Below, piece after piece: positions 37,301 through 50,357 of a DNA stretch of 64,000 bases (the first letter of the stretch is position 1; each line of letters begins with the position of its first letter). Location of the stretch: positions 19,715,850 to 19,779,849 of the forward strand of contig JACBWW010000020.1 in the NCBI GenBank assembly GCA_020086605.1, in the 5' to 3' direction. The notes under the pieces are model-generated. The model worked only from the letters and a program-made list of their open reading frames with translations, was not told the origin of the DNA and made no database searches. The DNA is from Lanius collurio. Lineage: Eukaryota > Chordata > Aves > Passeriformes > Laniidae. Made by a program: the position numbers and the translations under genes.

Positions 37301-40300
37301 TATGGAATCTTCCTTTGGTAAGTTGGGGTCAGCTGTCCCAGCTGTGTTCCCTCCCAGCTTCTTGTGCACCTCCAGACAATGCACTAATGGGACAATGTGA
37401 GAAACATGATGCGCCGTGGCACTGTACCAGCCCTGCTCAGCAGTAGCTGAAACATCTCTGTGTTATCAGCACTTTTGGTCACAAATCCAAAACATAGCAC
37501 CATACCAACTGCTGTGAAGAAAGTTAACTGTGCCAGCCAAAATCAGTACAATACCTAGTGCTAGCCATATGTCCTTCTTATTTCTTCAGAGGAAATTTTG
37601 TAAAAGTGTAATAAGTAGCGTGGCCTTCTTGTTTCATCCAGGCAACTCCAGTGGACAGCAGAATAGTTTTCTGATACCCCCAAGCACTGAAAAACAGAGG
37701 TTAACCTAGTTTACATTTTGACTATCAAAGAACAGCTTTCTTTTCTTGCATGTCACCTACTTCCAGATAATGTTCATATGGCCTATGAGAGTATTTTGAG
37801 AGTTGTGTTAGTCCCAGTTAGTATCCCTTCAGCTGACTTCAGATTCTGTCACTGAGTTAAAATAATGCTTGGCAGTAGTGACAGTAGAAATATTTAAGAA
37901 TATAAAGTTATCATATATATCTTGATAGTTGGTTGCTTTGTCCTGATTTGTCCTACAACTTTGCGTTTAGGTTTTATGAGCCAGGAAATTTTAAGAGGGC
38001 TTTTAGATTCCAGGACTAATAGTGGTGATTATACAGGTGTTGATGGGACACCTTTTTGACCAGTTCAGAAATGAGGCACATCATTTGAGAGTAACTGGAA
38101 AAAAAAGTATTTGAGACTTGTAGAGAAACAATGTGTCAAAATGGTCTTCATATCTATCTCCATGTTCTATGAAATCGTTACAGTATAAAACCTGATGAGC
38201 AGCAGATTTGTGAGTTCATATACAGATGAGTAAGAATATGCTCTTTGGTAGAAGTCAAGTAAGCTCTGAAATGTGTCACCAGCATGGGGTGTGTGGTGTG
38301 GCAGACTGTTTGATCAGACAGAGATCATGTGGTCAGTGCAAAAGTACATTTGCTTGACCGAGCATAACATTTGAGGTGTTCTGGTGGGGAGAAAGATTTG
38401 TTGCAGAAGCAGCGTGAAGCTAAGCTCCCTATGGGATTACCTTTTTCCCAGATGCTTTCTGAGAATAACTCTGGACCCGAGGGCTTTATATGTGATTACT
38501 TGGAGTGAAATCTTGGACACTATAATAAACCAGCAGTTTTAATTCCAGGGGTGCTGCCACAGAACATATCAGAACCGAAGTAAAATTCTACACTCAGAGC
38601 TGCTAGTTTTGTGTCTGAAGATTTTGGTGAAGACTGGAACAGCTCCACTAGCAGATGTCTCCTTTAAAGTCTAGGAGATGGTTGTGCAGGAATCTCTTTG
38701 AAAGAACTGCTGTTTTGACAGAGTGACAGAGTTCCTCAGAGGAGTTAATATTTGTCTTCTAGTTCCTTACTTCCAGAAGTTCAGTGTCATTAGTAAAACT
38801 TACTAAAATGGTCTTGGAAGTACCAATGATGCCTCTCTGTATCTGAAGCGATCTTCTATGTGAGTATGTTGTCATTATGTAAAGGTAGTGAACTCCAGGT
38901 CTCAGTTTATTTTTTTGAGATATTCTCTGAGAATCACTCCCTTCAGAGATGATTTAGGAATTTAAAGAGGGACAGGGAGAGACAGACAGAGCATTTGTAC
39001 TTTATCGCATTTCTTGAAGGCACATTCATTTCCAGGAGAAGGAAGCTATGTACCTCAGATGTTTCCAAAGGACTTTTCCCTAGTACTTCAGCAGTACTGT
39101 CAAATTCCCACTTTGTGAAAATACTCAACGGGTCAAGTGTTTTTGTAGCAGCACATGTCTAAGTGCATTACGTCATGTATTTCCATCTCTGTGAAATGAA
39201 AAACATGACTTTACCTCCAAAAAGTAAGGGAAGCTCCCCTAGGGAGGAGACTCTCCTGCCTGCTCAAAGAGGATGCTGTTCCAAAAGCCACTTGCAGCAA
39301 ATGCTGTTTCATAAGTATTGTGCGTTTCATAGGTCGTAGGTCAGTTGCCAAATGTAGGAAGGTGGTTTGCTCTTTGGCTGATCATATCTGAAGCTCCTTA
39401 CCAGCGTAATCCTGAGAAGGATGCTGCTTGCCAGCCAGGTGTAGTGAGAGCCATGCTGAAGGAAAAGGAAAGTTTACCTTTCGTCATTAATTCTGTGTTC
39501 TTCATAATGTTAAAAAAGGATGGTGCATGTTTGGGACAGACAGATCCAGCTACTAGTGTATTTTAGTGTTGCATGCAGTGAAGCATATGAGCATCTGGAG
39601 CTAGATATGTGTACTGACTAAAGCTTCTTCAAGAACTGCTATAGGCGAAGTGGCTTCCCTGTGAAACTAATGCAAGAAGGACTGATGATATATTAGTTAC
39701 CCCAAGGATTTCCTGTAACAGAGTTACACCTGAATGTGGCCCTCTTTACAGTGTTTAAAACACATTCCAGCTTCCTATGCTTGTAAATAATATAATAATG
39801 TCCTTATCTCAGTGAAGCGGGATCAACTAACAGAATTGTTAGCTGTGCTACATCTAAGTAGTCTGCTAGAAATACAACTTGAGTAAGCATCAAAACAATT
39901 TTGTCTACTTTGGGATTTTCCCACACTGGGAACCTGACGGTTAACCTTTTGGCCACCCAGCATGAAAACAGAATTGTGCTACTTTTATCTACATGGGAGC
40001 ATATTAAATAAGCCTGAAGTCAAATATAAGCGAAGGAAGTTAGGAACAGCATTGCTTTGAAAACCTTTGTATTTTAATAATTTGCACAGATTCTCATTGA
40101 TGGAAGACAGATTACTTTGCAAGCAAAAATTCAAAGAAAGTTATTCACTTGAAATAAATTAAAGATTAAACTACTGTAGCAAACATTTTTGACTGCAAGC
40201 AAAATGTGCTTTTAGTAGTAAATGTTGGCTTCTTTAGCTAAAATAGACTCTCCTTTATCTCAGTTGGAAAAAGCAAGAGAGCACTGATTTGACTTGGAAC

Positions 40301-42596
40301 ACAGCAAAGTTGTGAGATTTTATGTGATAGTACTGGAGCTTTTTGCCTCACATGCACACACAGAATGTATATTTTAAACTATTTGTTCTGTAAAATATTT
40401 TCCATTTTTTTGTGGATATTCTCAGAATCTGGGAATTGGAGTATTATTCTGGGTTTTGATAATGGAATCTTGTAGATTACTTCTGCAGAGCTTTATGAGC
40501 TTGTAGGCATCACATTTTTAATTTTCAAAAATCCTGTATCTGGCATTTAAGCTTATCTCTGTGGGAAAACTAGATATTTTGTCACAGAGTAAAACTTACT
40601 AATTACTGACCTATTGTTACACGACTCACACTTGACAACACTTCTTGGTGTTTTTTAATAAAAAGAGTAATGAGATACTGTTTTATCTTCTTCACTTTAC
40701 TCCCAGTGAATTTGAGCCATATCAGTGCCATTTTTTGATATTTACAGATAGTTCAGAGTCAGAACTACTGCAAAATTTTAGCTACTTTAATGTCACTGCA
40801 GGCTCGTGCCCTGTGTTAGGCCTTGCATTGTGTTAAGACAATGTAAAGTTATTGCATGGGTTTCACAGGAAGGACATACAGGTTAATTCATGTTATACCA
40901 AATTCTGAAAGGAAATGTTTCTGAGGTAAGACAGCCGGTAAGATGAACATGGGACCAGAAATGGAGATTAGCCCATGCTTCAAGGAACTTCAAGGAGTAC
41001 ATGGAGACCTTTGGTGAGAATGATGCCTGGGAAATCCTAAGGCATCAAGAAAACCAGATTTTCAGGGCATTTTGACTTCTCTCTATTGATAGATACAGTA
41101 CATGAAAGATGAACCCAAAATAGGAATGGGTTTTTAACTCTGAATTTGCTTGATAAAAAGCCTAGATTTTCTTCACTCAAGTTTTTGCGTTGAATAGAGG
41201 GAGAAAATACTGAGTGATATCACTCTGAAGAGGTCCTGCAAAGAATGCTTTCAAAGTTGGTTGACTTAAAAATGTCAATTGTCCATAGCAATAAACTGCT
41301 TTGTGACGCATGTGGTGGTATTATAACAAGTAGGGCTTTAGGTGGCCCTCTTTACATACAATACCTGCAGAAAAGAGTTTTTAGTAATTACATTAAGTCA
41401 TTTAGTAATTATATTAAGAAACATGTTAGTAAGAAAGTGTTATCATCATATTTTCATTTGGGTAATAAGTTTGAAACATTTGAGGCCTTTCCCAGATATT
41501 TTAGGCTGTTGTAATGTTTGTAGTATAGATTGACAATGACAGCACACACAGTTGGAGAATGATACTCTCCCTTCAGTGAAGTACCCTGCCAAATTACTGT
41601 TTGGTCTTCAATTTAATTTTTACTTACCTTATTTCAGTAAAAAAAATTTCCCTCTGTTTCCTTTGCCCGATTGTGGTATGTGTATAAATGTTTAATCTAT
41701 TTAATCAGTTTTAGAAAGGGCTTTGAAATGTCCTCCATGGGAGAATTAGGTATGTGTATACACAGTTCTGTGTTAGGGAACAGCAGGAAAATAGGCCAAG
41801 ATAATTTTTTCTCTTCAGCTGATTTAAACCTGAAAAAGGTGCAGTGTTCTCTCTGCAGTCCTTCTGCAAGAGTATGGTACAGGAGGATGGAGTGAGACAT
41901 GGAGCAACAAGTTGTAGAAGTCTGAAAATGGTAGAAGTGAAATCCCTCCAGAGTTTGAGGGAGCAAGGGCAGAAGGATGATAACCATAAATTGTTAGATT
42001 ATAACTGTTAACACTTAAATTTTTTTGAGAATAGGGAAAAAATAATATATTGTTTGTGAGTTCTTATAAGCTTCAGTCTTGCATCTTTTTCTTTACTTCT
42101 TGAGTTGTGAAGTTGGAAGGATGGAAAGTTTATCTACCAGCTGGATTCTTGGTTTCAGCTGTGGACTTTTCCCCCTATACTGCTACTAACAAAGCAGGTC
42201 AGTGTACGTGTGCAGGTAAACCAGAGATAAGCAGCTATGCCTAAAATTAAGGTATTACTGCTTTTGGGAGATTTGTGGCTTTCTGTATGAAGGAAATGGC
42301 CATGTCTGTTTTTTAAAGAGAATTGTAACATGATACAAGATCACAGCAATTAGTAGGCATGATCACCAAGAGGATTAGTAAACATGTAGCATAAAAAAAT
42401 CTACCTTCATTTGTTTGTCAGAAAGATGTACTTCCATGAAAGTTTTTGAAAACAGTTGGTAATCACAGAGAGATTTAGTCTGGATAAGCTCTTGAAAGTT
42501 CAAATAGAAATTGGAAACCCAGTGAATCTTGTTCACTTCTTCACTAACAGTACCTTTCCTGAGGTATTAAACATCTACTTTCTGTCTCTTGTTCAA

Positions 42597-42995
42597 AGAA
42601 TCATAGAATGATTTGGTTTGGAAGGGACCTTAAAGATCATCTAGTTCCCAACCCCCCTGCCATAAGCAGGGACCCCTTCCACTAGAGCAGGTTGCTCAAA
42701 GCCCCATCCAGCCTGGCCTGGAACACTTCCAGGGCACCCACAGCTTCTCTGGGCAGCCTGTGCCAGAGTCTGACCACCATTCTTTTCCTCACAGTAAAGA
42801 ATTTCTTCCTAGCATCTAATCTTACTCTACCCTCTTTCAGTTTAAAGCCATTCCCCTTTTTCCATCCCTATGTGCCCATGTAAAAATTCCCTCTGCAGCT
42901 CTCTTGCAGGCCCCTTGTAGGTCCTGGAAGGATGCTCTAAGGTCTCCCTGGAATTTTCTCCAGGCTGAACAATTACAACTCTCTCAGCCTTTGGT
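42597..42995 (-). mobile_element. CR1 LINE 3' fragment
   Basis: Starts with aagaatcatagaatgatt, the inverted CR1 terminal repeat, and continues through the standard CR1 3' blocks: gaagggaccttaaagatcat, gggaccccttccactag, cttctctgggcagcct, agaatttcttcctagcatct and ctctctcagcct. It is about 400 bp, inverted relative to MICU3, and better preserved than the copy at 4.9 kb, suggesting a younger insertion. No coding region remains. Confidence 0.93.
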
Positions 42996-44298
42996 GATGT
43001 GCCTATTGCTGAAGTAAGATTGCCCAAGATGGGAATAAATATGAAATAAATCAATCAAGAGCAATTGGTGGTATCACTAAGATTTTCACACTTGCCTCAT
43101 TGCATTATCATTTGCAAATGTTGGGGAAAACAGAAGATGTTTCGTTGTTATGTGTTGAGGTGAATTTCTTAGATGAATGCCTGAGGTGCAAATTGAGGTA
43201 ATATTTTAGAATGTCCTGATTTTAGATTAGAATATTTGTTAGTTCCCAGTAATTGCTACTTTTATACAAGAGAAAATGTTCAGTATGTTACATAAATTAT
43301 TAGGCATAATAGAAGTGGTAAAGCTCTGACAAGAAATTTGGACAAAAAAGTAATATTATTTCCAATGATGGTTTTACTTGTCAGTTTGCTAATTGAGTGC
43401 CTAGAGTCTTCTGCAGCCAAACTTTGCTTTTATTTGGACATTTAGTGTATGGACCAGTGATCAAATACATATTAAGCCTTGGTTACATGTATTTAAATTC
43501 ATATTGGATCAATAGCAGAAATGAATTGTTTTGATTATTTCAGATAAAACCACCAAGTTCAAAAAAAAGTGTTGTTTTTACCCCTTGGAATAGTATGCTT
43601 AAACTCACAGTTTTCCCTCACTTGAAGTAGGTGGAGCTTGCTGCTGGAACAAGTGGTATTTTCTTTTCCATAATCTCTAAGTTCCTGTAGCCTAGGTTTT
43701 GAAACAGCTGTTTTTTTGGGGGGTAGATCCAGGCATCTATCTGACTTAAAAATAACACCACCAAAAGAAAAGTTCTCAATCAGACTGGTTCCCTTATGCA
43801 GCTTGATTCTTGGAAAAGTGAACATAAAGCATCAGAGCAAGGGCATGCAGGTAGTGGGCCTTTAGGGAGGTACTCCTCTTTATGGGGGCAGGCTGTATTC
43901 CTGTCAGGTTACAATGATTTTGAGCCAGAGCATGAAATATTGGCATTGCTAAATAATCAGAGGGAAACTAGATTGAAAAATTAAGCAGAAATTAGGTCTT
44001 TGCAGACCTGAGTACTGACATGCATCAATTTTAAGCATGTCTTTAAAATCCCATGTTTGCAGTATGTTATTTTATGCTTGTAGTAGCACAGAGTCCTTAA
44101 GATGTTGAAATATGTGTCTGAGAATTTAGCAAATGCTTTTGTGAGCATCTCAAGTGAAATATTAAGCTGTAGTACCTGAGACAGTGAGAATTCCTTGAGA
44201 GAGCAAAGAATCTCAACATGCTCTCTAAATACTGACAGTGATCAAAATTAAAATGATATTTGAGAGATATATTATCTAGAGATTTCCATGACTGTGTA

Positions 44299-44330
44299 TG
44301 ATTGATTATGACTGATTACAATTGATTACA
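44299..44330 (+). repeat. 10-bp-phased TGATTA repeat
   Basis: TGATTA recurs at 44,303, 44,313 and 44,323, preceded by TGATTG at 44,299, in MICU3 intron 1. The 10-base period is close to one helical turn. It may be a degenerate short tandem repeat. Confidence 0.5.
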
Positions 44331-46463
44331 CATATGGTGTGTGTAATACGGCCTTGAAGCTGTTTCTTTTCTGAAAATTGACTTTGCAGAAATATTGCTT
44401 TATTACTTGTGTTTACCACCTGAGTGTATTCACGAGCATGTTTGTAATAGTGATAAAAAAAATATGTATCCAAAAAAAGGTAGAGTGTTAAACTTCAAAT
44501 ACAGGGATAATCAGTTGTGTCGCTACAAGCTCTATCAAAACAACTGAGTTGTGTACTTCCCACATGAAGGCATAGCTTACATGCCACTGGACTGCTGAAG
44601 GATCAGTAAGACCAAAATATTCAAACAGTGAGATAGGACAGAAATATTTTGGCTTGCATGTGAGTATGTTAGAAAATAATTCAGCTTCTTTCTGTCATTT
44701 TAAGATGACTTTGCAGGTCTGGCTGTTGGACTTTGTTTTTTTCTCCCCATATTTAATTTGGGAATCATTTGACAACTATAAAAAACATGAAGCCCTGGTT
44801 TAGAGCTGCCTCTCAGGCAGAAGTGCAGAATATTTGTAGAGCAGTCTACTGAAAACTAAATTATTTTATAAGCCTTTCTTTTAAATCTTATTTTCTATGA
44901 GAGGTTCATCTGTTGAAATGAAACATTTTCACACATACATGGAGCAATGATTTTGAAAGTATTAGAGATGGTCCAGAAAGAGAAATACACAGTCAACAGT
45001 GTTTTGTCCTTTATAAGGCTGGCTAAAATGTCCTAGATAAGGTATTAAGTAGTAAGACTCCCCTGTAAAACATCATTTTTTTTTCCACATAGAAAATGTT
45101 TTACCTCTTCTAGCCATATTCATTTTTGATGTTTCAGTTTGACAAATCTAATTTAATCTCCTTGTCACAACTGAGGTTATAAAATTTTGTTTGACTGCAG
45201 CAGTCTCACCAACGTTTTTTTTTTTAAGGATATTGTTTGAAAAGCTGAAGAAAAGTGAGCTTAGGTCTTTGCTCAATATAAATGTGTCTTTGCTTCTAAT
45301 TGCTGAAATCTGTAATCTGTTCTTAGAAAGATTTTGAAAAACCAATTTCTGTTTGTATTTGAGGACGGTTATCTCAGTGGACAGCCACGGCAGACATCTT
45401 CCAACTTAGTTTGGGTTTAGATGCCTCTCTGAAAAACAAAGTGCATTTGTCTGTTTTCTTAGTTGTTACAAGAAAACATAATATTAGTTAACTTGTGTTT
45501 TCCTTAGTTATGTCAATGAAGAATTTTAGAAATATTGAATGAAATGACAGGAATACTGAGCAATTTGGGATATTTCATTGATAAGATGCTGCATTCCTAT
45601 TTTAATGTAATGGGAGAAGTTACCTACATGATTGCTCCTTCTTTTAGGAAACAGTTGGGTTTGGTTTTTTTGTCTCTGAAAAAATGTTGATACTTATGTT
45701 TTCTTCAAGGTAATGATTCCAGAGAGGACCATTCCTCATGAGCTAAAAAGAGTTTTCTGTTAGCAGTAGCATATTTTCTGTTAAAGGTTTAGTGTGTAGC
45801 AGAAAGATGAGAGAATTTAGAACATTTACAGTTTTGTACTACCAAGTTTATGTGTAAATCAGCTGGATGGGAAATATACCAGGAACTCCTGGCATAAACT
45901 CTCGTGGGATGCGAACTTCATGCCATATTATACTTTTGTAAATCCAGGGAATTATGGTTATGCTCTTCTTCAGTTCCCTCAAATATGGTAGATTTATACT
46001 GGAGTATATTATGGAGGTGTCTTGCCTATTACTATTAACAGCTGTTCTCTGTATTAAGAAGCAATATAGAAAAAGTATGACTCTGTTCTCTTCTGGAAAT
46101 ATCAGAACACTAAAATAGTTTTTGCAGAGTTGTTTGAAGTCTGCATGCTGAAGTTAGGACAACTTTCTTGAGTTAAAGTTGCCCCTTCCATGACTCAGGA
46201 ACTGAAGTTCCCTTTTTACATCTTTTTTTCTCCTGAGGTTGGGTAGTACTACCAAGTTAAATGCGCAAAGATTTGTTGCTAAAGTTGTAGAAGTCTGTAA
46301 ATTATAGTAGTGAAATCCCAATTGTAGTTTCAGCTCTTACCACACAAAAATATTTGGCTGTGTTTGGCTTTATGAATTCTCACTTTTATAGTTAGTACCT
46401 TTATGGAAGTTATAAATCGGAACTCTTTTCATAGGTTAAAACTGCATCCTTTTGTCTTTGAAG

Positions 46464-46617
46464 GTTACAGAAAACAGATCAGACCTTGAAGATTTACACC
46501 TTTACGCAACTCCGCGGGAGCAACGGTTTCGTAGATTTGCCAGTCTAGAGCATGAAGGACAGCTGTACATGACTCCATATGACTTCATTCAGGCTGTTAC
46601 AAGTGATGAACCCAAAC
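46464..46617 (+). CDS. MICU3: MICU3, mitochondrial calcium uptake protein 3, exon 2 (gene partial in window)
   Basis: MICU3 is an EF-hand protein of the mitochondrial intermembrane space that pairs with MICU1 and tunes calcium entry through the MCU uniporter; in mammals it is enriched in brain. This 154 nt exon is bounded by ctttgaag|GTTACA and CCCAAAC|gtaagc. It codes a segment with DLEDLHLYAT, EQRFRRFASLEHEGQL and MTPYDFIQAVTSDEP, matching the human MICU3 region that follows the low-complexity N terminus. The DLDLYAT-type form and downstream LFLLCILTKPHAGF favour MICU3 over MICU1 and MICU2. Exons 2-8 join into 169 codons in one frame (154, 32, 79, 48, 83, 72 and 39 nt). The targeting peptide and membrane segment of exon 1 are not seen, and the second EF-hand lies beyond the window. 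Confidence 0.93.
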
Positions 46618-47607
46618 GTAAGCAGGAATTTTATAATGCTAAAGCATGCTAAGGAAAGTATCTGTGGTGCATATTATTTTCTCATTTGCTTTTGATTCCT
46701 ACTTCTGTTTCTGATTGTAGTAAAAAGCATCTTCCAGAATTTTATTTTTAATCGTGTCCAAATGCATACCATCAGTATCCTGATTGTTCCTAGATTGTAA
46801 ACATCTATATGCTAGTTAAACATTTTTGTCTTAAAGGTTGCAAACAGCTCAACAGTCATGAAAGACAGCAAGTTAATTTGTGCCATTTGCACTGACACAG
46901 TTTCTTTCTGAGCAGGCCTGTATTGCTGTAAAACTTTTGCTTCCTCTTCTGTATAGTTTCTCTGTAAGAAGGCAACATATGCATTCTGTAAAAGACTTAA
47001 GATTACGTAGCTGTATCATGGCTTTCTAAAAACATTCTTGGAGTAAGAGTTTCAGACCCCTAGGGGATCAGCTTTCTACACTTTAATATTGCCAGTGTTA
47101 GTACTATGTGTTAATTAATAAAAAAATAACTATCAACTTTTATTAGGTTGTTTATTGTAAAATCTTTGCTTTAAGTATCAGAGTGACTAAATAGTAAGGT
47201 GATCCCTTTCTGTTCTAGTTTGATTTCCTGGCCCTCAGGCTTGCAGTGCATTGGTAGCAGTAGACAACTTCTGGGGAGCAGGAATATCTTCGCTCCGGTG
47301 TGACGTGTATAATCACTCACCTTAGGTTTTCCTTTCTTAAGTCTGCACCACAAAGTTAGTATAGAGAACAGTCAACAGCAGTGCTAGAACAGTCAGAAGA
47401 AGCTTAAAGTTCTGTGCACATGTTGGATTTTTTCCCCTTTGTTCTCATAACAGTAATGAAACAAGAGGAAAGAATTCAGCCATGGCACATCCGTGATCAA
47501 AACTTCTGTAACATTTGAATAAAGATACAATCTCATTGTAACAGTGAAGATAGAAGATAGAGCTTATATGGTGAAAACTTGGAAAACTTTGAAACTCTTA
47601 CCAGAAA

Positions 47608-47655
47608 GCAAAGCAAAATCTCTTTTTTTTTTTTTTTTTTTTTTTTTTGCTTTGC
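47608..47655. repeat. poly-T tract flanked by inverted repeat
   Basis: GCAAAGCAAAA at 47,608-47,618 and its exact reverse complement TTTTGCTTTGC at 47,645-47,655 flank a T run of about 26 bases. The run explains the lysine- and phenylalanine-rich open frames over this place. Confidence 0.85.
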
Positions 47656-48980
47656 AGTTAAAAGAGAGGAAGCAGATTGCTTATCACACAAATTAATACA
47701 AATACACATCAGTGCTTTATGTCTACTTCCTCTGCTCAGACCTTCAATTCTTCCCTTTTTTGTTTCTGTGGAGTTGAGTTTCACTGTGTACGGTCGTGAA
47801 GCATTAGTGCTATATATACTGGACATCATTAAAACATTTTGGTTTAACTCCATTTTATGACAGTTTGATTGGCTAGACCACACTATAAGTGTAGTTTGCT
47901 ATTAAATTTTTTTCCATGCTATTGAAATTTCTGCTTCCTCCTCTCAAAAGCAAGTATTCAGATTTTAAAAACAAGCTCATAAAAACATTTTGTTTATTTC
48001 ATGGCAAAGAGAAGAGATCTGGAGTTGAACAGTCAGGACCCTTCTGAGTTCAGTGTAGCAAAAACCTTGTTTCTATCCAAGTCTTTTATGTTCATCCAGT
48101 TCACCTCTGAGACCAAAAGGGAAACTAACCTGGATGTCTTTTTGGTTTTCAGACTGATATCAGAGGTTACATGGCCGACATAATTATTTTAAAGGATTAT
48201 AACTAAGTAGAAGTAGGTGACTTCATTCTAGTGCAGGTCTTATTGACTGGGACATTGGGACAGAAGGCTGATAAATAGGAAGTAATGGCTGAAATAGTAA
48301 CAACACAGATTACAACTTACAGCTTCTCATCTCTGACTATGGTAACTTTAACCTTCATACTGCACCATTGCCAAAGTACCACTTTATCTCCTTGAGCAAG
48401 TCAATTTTCTGTCTTGCTCTGTTAAAGGTAGTATATTTAAGGAAGGAATTTTTCTGTTAATACATTTTAAACATTTTATTTTTTATTTTTGAGATCCTTT
48501 TATAAATGACTTGCAAGTTGTATATAATCGGGTTCCTTCAGGTTGACATACTAGACCACCTATATTTTGCATAATAAGAAAAGAACATATACCTGGGGTT
48601 TTTATGAGTGAAGACTAGAAAGGTCTTGAGTGTTGTCAAAAAGCAAAAATACCCTTTGAAGCATAATAATAGAAGCTCTTTATGTCTGCTTTATAGAAAA
48701 GCTAATAATACTAGACCTGAATGAGATTTGTGGTGGAGTGAATGCGTCTATTGTGATTGATTTACTTTGGAAATCATGTAAGCCCTACAAAAGTCAAGAG
48801 GGTGTTCACTTCCTTTTTTGATTAAACACTAACTAATATGGTAAGGGTATGTTTTCTTTTATAAAATGTAACTTTTTACTTCAGTCACTTATTACAAAAA
48901 ATATAAAATAAATGTTACAATTAACTTGCATCTGCCTTTATGGTGCAGGCTTTCATTTGAGAATATGTATTATTTTTAAA

Positions 48981-49109
48981 AGTCATTCTTGATGCATTTT
49001 ATAATTTGAGTATGTGTTTATATGTTTAGAAAGCAAAGTAAGAGTTAAGAGTCATTCTTAATACATTTTATAATTTATGTGTTTATATGTTTAGAAAGCA
49101 AAGTAAGAG
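48981..49109 (+). repeat. tandem duplication, two copies of about 60-69 bp
   Basis: Copy 1 (48,981-49,049) and copy 2 (49,050-49,109) share agtcattctt, cattttataattt and an identical run of about 35 bases from the TATGTGTTTATATG word to the AAAGCAAAGTAAGAG word. They differ by a few substitutions and a small deletion (GAGTATGTG against ATGTG). It is a local duplication within MICU3 intron 2, with no coding effect. Confidence 0.9.
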
Positions 49110-50325
49110 AAGAGGAAATATATTTTGTTCCCCTCAGTGCTAACTATAGTAAATTTAGCCTAATATTAAGCTGCAAGAAGTGTATATATATGTGCTTAAA
49201 TCTTCACTGACTTGTCTAGAAAAGAAATATGTATATAATATATGAGACTTGGAAATTATGTGATTGGAAATTTAGATATATTTCTTCTCCAGGTTCTTTA
49301 TGGTAGGCCTAAATAGATATCATTTTTTATGGCAAATGAGGTTGTTTTAGGGTACTTTATTTAAAAAATTAAACTGAAAAGCTTATAAAAATCTGTTAGC
49401 TCATGTTATGACATTGTCTAATATAACGCCACCATAGTTAGAGTGGGATCTGTCAACTGTCTTGGTACCAACTTTTACCAAGATGTAAAATTAAAATTTT
49501 AGTAATTTTCTAACCATGAATTAATGAAAGACCATAGTGAGTTGCTTCAGTATTGTTTTAATTATTTAATGGAGCATGGAGTTCATTATGAGAAAAGGAT
49601 GTGTGTTTTGCTCTATAAAAAGAAGCCTTTACCCACCAAAAGCTATGGATTTGACCACATAAAATGCTAATGTCTAGACCTTTGTGAATTCTTATAATCA
49701 CAGTGCCTTATCTTAATATTGAATCTATACAAATATTTGTCTTGAGAGGGTGGTCTTGAGTTCTTGAATGGTTATAGACAACTCTTGTCCAATTATAACT
49801 AACAAAGAATTGAGCCTGACAGAGGCTGGAAAAGGAAGCATGAATCTGAGTTAGTAGGAAGGGATGAAGGGTGTCTTAACACTTGGTGTAGTTTCAAGAG
49901 CTTTTTTTCTGTATTTGCTTTAAAAAGTATGAGCAGTCAGTGAAGCAAGGGTCCTAATCCAGGTCTCCTTACAATCTGTATTTTAATACTACTGCTACTA
50001 AATAATAATTTCAGAATATCAATACCAGGGGTTTGCATGAATGCCCTCTATTTCCTGTTAAATGTTCTAGGGATGTATTTTGGAGGCTGAAAGTCTTTTC
50101 CTGCATTGAAGCAGGGTTGGATTAAAAACTACATCTGAATTGGTTCCTTAAAGTTAGGAGTAAAGGTATGTATTAAGTTGAATGTTTTTTAAATAATGCA
50201 AAGACAGTTTCAATCATGAAATAATTCTTTGTCTAGAAAACACAGTATAGCTGCAGTCCAGTTTTTATGACACCACATTGGCATAACTAAATTCTGTGCA
50301 TTCATAACTTCTTCTTTTGTTGCAG

Positions 50326-50357
50326 ATGCTAAAAAGTGGCGATCCCTTTCAAAGCAG
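50326..50357 (+). CDS. MICU3: MICU3 exon 3 (32 nt)
   Basis: A very short exon between ttgttgcag and gtgggc. It completes the codon split at the end of exon 2 and codes HAKKWRSLSKQ, matching VAKTWKSLSKQ in human MICU3. The 32 nt length is not divisible by three, so skipping it would shift the frame. It is too short to be found by an open-frame search and was placed by homology, phase and splice signals. Confidence 0.9.

Larger units (their letters stand above)
34398..46463 (+). other. MICU3: MICU3 intron 1 (from gap edge to exon 2)
   Basis: About 12 kb upstream of the first visible MICU3 exon, presumed to be intron 1 because no codons for the missing N terminus are seen in it. The first 250 bp are CpG-rich; the rest is AT-rich. 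It contains one CR1 copy at about 42.6 kb and a 10-bp-phased TGATTA repeat at 44.3 kb. No supported exon on either strand. Confidence 0.6.
46618..50325 (+). other. MICU3: MICU3 intron 2
   Basis: A 3.7 kb AT-rich intron, donor gtaagc and acceptor ttgttgcag. It contains a long poly-T run flanked by an 11-bp inverted repeat (47.6 kb) and an imperfect direct duplication of about 65 bp (49.0 kb). No additional exon is supported. Confidence 0.85.
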
